DNA of 64,000 bases from Adiantum capillus-veneris (lineage: Eukaryota; Streptophyta; Polypodiopsida; Polypodiales; Pteridaceae): contig CM043966.1 of assembly GCA_014529385.2 (NCBI GenBank), forward strand, positions 40,670,037-40,734,036, in the 5' to 3' direction. The notes under the pieces were generated by a model, which saw nothing but the letters and a program-made list of their open reading frames with translations, did no database searches and was not told the DNA's origin. Shown here one piece after another: positions 61,701-64,000 of the stretch. The position numbers and the translations under genes are program-made. Position 1 is the first letter of the stretch, and every line of letters starts with the position of its first letter.

Positions 61701-63735
61701 TATAGGTATGTGTGCATACTATAGACGCTTCATAGAAAAGTTCTCACAAATTGCGGGACCATTACATGACCTAACAAAGAAAAATGTCAGGTATATGTGG
61801 TCTGCTAGGGAGAACAATGCTTTCGAAAAGCTTAAAGAAAAGCTTATCTCTCAACCTGTGCTTACACTACCGGATCTCTCAAAACCATTTGAGGTCCAAT
61901 GTGATGCTTGTGGTGATTGCCTTGGGGCTGTTTTGCTCCAAGAAGGGCACGCCATAGGCTATGAGAGTCGAAGGCTCGACCCTGTTGAGCAAGCTCTAGG
62001 CATATACGAAAAAGAACTCCTTGCAGTTCTACATGCCTTAGACTCATGGAAGCACTATTTATTGGGGACTCCTTTCATTCTGCGAACGGATCACCAAAGT
62101 CTTAAGTACTTCATGACGCAGACCAAGCTCTCCGACAAACAAATGAGGTGGGCAAATTTCCTTTCGCAATTTCATTTTCATATTGCTCACATTGCTGGCA
62201 AGCATAATCAAGTAGCCGATGCACTCTCAAGACGCCCGAGAGTGAATGCGGTTTCCATAGCAACTCACAATGATCTATCTTCAATGATAGATGAGTATGC
62301 TATTGATCCCGATTTTAGAGATGTGATTTCAGCCCTTGCATTAGAGAAGAAAGAAGAACCATTTACTTTACAAGATGGTTATCTTCTCTATGGCAATAGA
62401 CTATGCGTTACTAACTCACTACGTGAGAAAGTAATGTATGAATCTCATGCTCCCCCATATGCAGGGCATAGAGGGATTCAGTCTACCCTAAAGGGAATTG
62501 AAACATATTTCTATTGGCCTACCATGAAAGTGAACATACACGAGTATGTTTCCAAATGTGTGGTATGTCAAAAGACAAAATTTGATAGAGGGAAGCAACT
62601 TGGATTGCTTCAACCCTTGCCAATCCCTAATTCACCGTGGGAGAGCATATCCATGGATTTTATCTTTGGATTGCCTAAGTCTATCCATGGGAATACAGGA
62701 ATATGGACGATAGTAGACAGGTTCAGTAAACAAGCTCATTTTATACCTGTCAAAAAGACTATCAAAGCCCATCAAATGGCAACCCTCTTCATTTCACAAA
62801 TTTTCAAGTACCATGGCTTGCCAATGTCCATAGTGTCGGATAGAGATCCTAGAATGACCAGTAATTTCTGGAAGGGTCTCTTTGAGAATTTAGGAACAAG
62901 GCTAAACTTCTCTTCGGCCTATCATCCACAAACTGATGGCCAAAGTGAAATAGCTAACCTAACCATTCTCGATCTACTAAAAGCCTATGTAACCGAAGTA
63001 GATCAAAGATCCCAATGGGAGAAGTACTTACCCTTAGTAGAGTATGCTTACAATAACACTGTACATACTTCTACAGGAAAAGCACCTTTCGAGGTAATTG
63101 AGGGAAGATCAAAAAGTCCCTTGCTACTTAAGGTACATGGGAAGATCTTCGCTGCAGATGAGTATAGCCGAGACCTACAAGAATCTTTCCAAAAGATTAA
63201 GGATGCTATCTCTATCTCACAGCAAAGGCAAAAGGCTGCTGCTGACAAGCACAGAAGAGCCCAAACTTTTAAAGAAAACGATTGGGTCTTGTTAAAGTTT
63301 CCCAAGGCTCGATTAAGGCACACGACGGGCAAGAATCCTACGGGCCACCAAAAGTACTATGCTAAACTAGCAAAAAGGTATTATGGTCCCTTCCAGATTC
63401 TTAGGCCAATCAATGAGATGGCCTATCAACTTAAGTTGCCCAATCATTGGCTCATACACAATGCTTTTCATGTGAGCCTCTTAAAGCCTTACAAAGGAGA
63501 GCCACCTCAAGAACCAACTATTGAAGACCCACCGGAGATCGAGGACCACGAGGAGGTGCTGCAGCCCGAGTCCATTCTCCGACATGAAGACAAGGTATTA
63601 AGAGGCGGTAAGACTATCAGACGATATCTTATTAAGTTTAAGAATTATCCTTTTGAAGATGCTAGATGGATGCAAGGCATACAATTAAAGGATAACCTAA
63701 ACCTTGTAAATGCTTACAATGCTTCCCAAGAGTAA
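58786..63735 (+). CDS. Gag-pol polyprotein (gag, protease, RT, RNase H, integrase, chromodomain)
   Basis: 1649 residues, one frame, ATG at 58786 (same start as in A'). Gag: Arg/Ser/Lys-rich RS-like stretch at 105-245, core at about 255-400, zinc knuckle C483..C496 (CFKCGEQGHAYRAC). Protease: FDPGST, Asp 545. RT: D830 (RIDLKSG) and FFDD 891-894. RNase H: D1040 and D1102 (RTDHQSL), ending ADALSRR. Integrase: H1221, H1228, C1258, C1261 zinc domain; catalytic D1291, D1352, E1388 (35 residues between the last two). C-terminus: chromodomain-like segment about 1590-1640 (YLIKFKNYP, W1628), which in chromoviruses directs insertion to particular chromatin. All catalytic residues are present; gag and pol are fused, so gag excess must come from proteolysis or another step. 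Confidence 0.95.
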   Translation: MADNSKESEINVDNFDFAHEQATNDASMLVNYLVSRLQQAMGNPSLQSEVQRQLRAHGILQAHHHDERTPRKPPCETTKRGLSPIREEEENPYEGLKNLLLDDASPSQRRIQEPPPKERERSESPATSAEMAPRRRRAKRSPSPPKRRRPSHSSPRHNSKRDDKKQEKKKARKRTPSSPSSSSSSSYESYGEDDKDQDKKKARKRSPSSPPSSNSSPSEESDGATFEPSKRRGHRKSYAAWKRSSKLKKFKEGGKSISFLTYDGTFGATDKVLAFIQQFDAAFGDEGFTESSKLRHVAMHFQKSARQWWSSLRANGEAPRTWKALRASIMKQFLATDAKDKVLTEWRSLKLSPNESIHKYVDKFWDLQLKATVFKKLDFGEQKQQFCAGLTEEMAEYVNSQRPRTISAVIHHTMVASRINFQTGGKRNNKPPENKGSNEPKGKDNVQKSPKGTSNKAKEKGVYKGKNKLSPEELERYRKDNRCFKCGEQGHAYRACPQKNNRQDPPRASLVEIQEEEIHQTHHKGSPLCHAWGKVREHDAFILFDPGSTHNFISMELATKLGIQSYEMGDILPADSAFKGQEASVTPLIGKLRLHVQGYVDKEDFFISPLKHEDVILGAPWFDRLAAHVKFPERRISFKFREKDMYIDAKEMGNTIPIVHTPAFNKSIKSSISVYMIFVKDSQNEPNALAKENKSNQKELELSNFLKGFQDVFIDDIPCELPPKRGNDNHAIELLPGSSPPNKPPYRVSQAQQEEIMRQVHELVEKGMVRPSSSPFCSPMLLVQKKDVTYRMCVNYRALNRITIKNRFPVPRVEDLFDKLQGSTYFSRIDLKSGYHQIRIVDQDIVKTAFRTTFGLYEYIVMPFGLTNAPATFNRLMEKLFRPHRTFTGVFFDDIIIYSNSLEEHKQHLQVIFQVLRENKLYVNRKKSDFFLQEIQYLGHIISQDGIQMDPSKLEVIKGWPKPRNLHELRSFIGMCAYYRRFIEKFSQIAGPLHDLTKKNVRYMWSARENNAFEKLKEKLISQPVLTLPDLSKPFEVQCDACGDCLGAVLLQEGHAIGYESRRLDPVEQALGIYEKELLAVLHALDSWKHYLLGTPFILRTDHQSLKYFMTQTKLSDKQMRWANFLSQFHFHIAHIAGKHNQVADALSRRPRVNAVSIATHNDLSSMIDEYAIDPDFRDVISALALEKKEEPFTLQDGYLLYGNRLCVTNSLREKVMYESHAPPYAGHRGIQSTLKGIETYFYWPTMKVNIHEYVSKCVVCQKTKFDRGKQLGLLQPLPIPNSPWESISMDFIFGLPKSIHGNTGIWTIVDRFSKQAHFIPVKKTIKAHQMATLFISQIFKYHGLPMSIVSDRDPRMTSNFWKGLFENLGTRLNFSSAYHPQTDGQSEIANLTILDLLKAYVTEVDQRSQWEKYLPLVEYAYNNTVHTSTGKAPFEVIEGRSKSPLLLKVHGKIFAADEYSRDLQESFQKIKDAISISQQRQKAAADKHRRAQTFKENDWVLLKFPKARLRHTTGKNPTGHQKYYAKLAKRYYGPFQILRPINEMAYQLKLPNHWLIHNAFHVSLLKPYKGEPPQEPTIEDPPEIEDHEEVLQPESILRHEDKVLRGGKTIRRYLIKFKNYPFEDARWMQGIQLKDNLNLVNAYNASQE

Positions 63736-64000
63736 GGAAATGTACAAAATGTTAAAAATGAACAAAAATTTTTGTCTTATAAGACTCTCTTTTTCTTTAT
63801 TTGTGCACAAAAATGAAGTAGTATGCATGCTTAGATCAAGTTTGCGGGGACGACGTCTCCCAAACACCAAAGTAGAGCTTGTCACTCTACTATGGAAAAC
63901 TGATAGGACTAATGTGTAGACATGCTTGTGGCAGCCTCAGGCTCTCAAGCGCCAAATGGACTAGTCATCCATTATGGAATGATGTCGTAGGGTAACATAG
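63736..64000 (+). other. 3' noncoding region of element A
   Basis: Matches the corresponding A' stretch; the window ends before the polypurine tract and 3' LTR. Confidence 0.8.

Larger units (their letters stand above)
56793..64000 (+). mobile_element. Element A: apparently intact chromovirus-like Ty3/gypsy retrotransposon (3' end outside window)
   Basis: 5' LTR, exact initiator-Met primer site, leader and an uninterrupted 1649-codon gag-pol frame. The last visible bases (to 64000) match A' at about 8990-9250, so the polypurine tract and 3' LTR should begin roughly 100 bp past the window. The 5' flank is GAAAC (56788-56792), the expected target duplication. Having no stop or shift in nearly 5 kb of coding sequence, unlike A', makes it the youngest and possibly active element here. 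Confidence 0.92.

Overview
The window looks like repeat-dominated nuclear DNA of a land plant with a large genome. The evidence is primer-binding sites matching plant initiator-methionine tRNA, Ty3/gypsy, Ty1/copia and CACTA families of plant type, a pentatricopeptide-repeat (PPR) gene fragment of plant PLS style, and many GT/GA/AT microsatellites. The PPR wording suggests a fern or another seed-free plant, but this is an impression and not proof. I see no clearly functional host gene. There are two decayed host-gene relics (a PPR gene and an EAF6/MEAF6-like chromatin gene) and one weak candidate first exon.

Layout. 1-7.3 kb: an LTR fragment, then three diverged copies of a gag-bearing repeat, then the C-terminal part of a dead CACTA (TNP2-type) transposase. 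7297-15460: a complete but broken chromovirus-like Ty3/gypsy element (A', minus strand) inserted inside that transposase, which resumes at 15461-16250. 16.6-18.3 kb: a 310-bp tandem repeat and a degenerate word repeat. 19.8-22.7 kb: a 190-bp satellite built from two hairpins per unit, with two small inverted-repeat elements (MITE-like) inside it and a third just upstream. 23.8-25.0 kb: a decayed gene resembling an uncharacterised transposase-like family. 26.2-28.6 kb: the 3' half of an LTR element carrying only a gag-like gene. 29.5-30.2 kb: a LINE ORF1-like relic. 30.8-34.5 kb: a truncated Ty1/copia element with a 268-bp MITE inside its integrase.

35.2-39.6 kb holds the PPR relic and the EAF6 relic among microsatellites. 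A tRNA-derived SINE with 15-bp target duplications follows at 40.36-40.52 kb. 42164-47789 is a complete LTR pair with primer site and target duplication but no coding capacity (element C). 47.9-49.5 kb is a long inverted repeat with outward-facing TATA motifs. From 49640 lies element B (minus strand), a Tat-like Ty3/gypsy element with two RNase H domains and a decayed pol. Its right LTR is split by element A (56793 to beyond the window end), whose 1649-residue gag-pol polyprotein (58786-63735) is completely open and may still be active.

Nesting gives a relative chronology: CACTA before A'; copia before its MITE; satellite before its MITEs; B before A. A and A' belong to one family. In two cases (copia/MITE and CACTA/A') the interrupted reading frame shows the pre-insertion site directly, and B's left LTR supplies the empty site for A.
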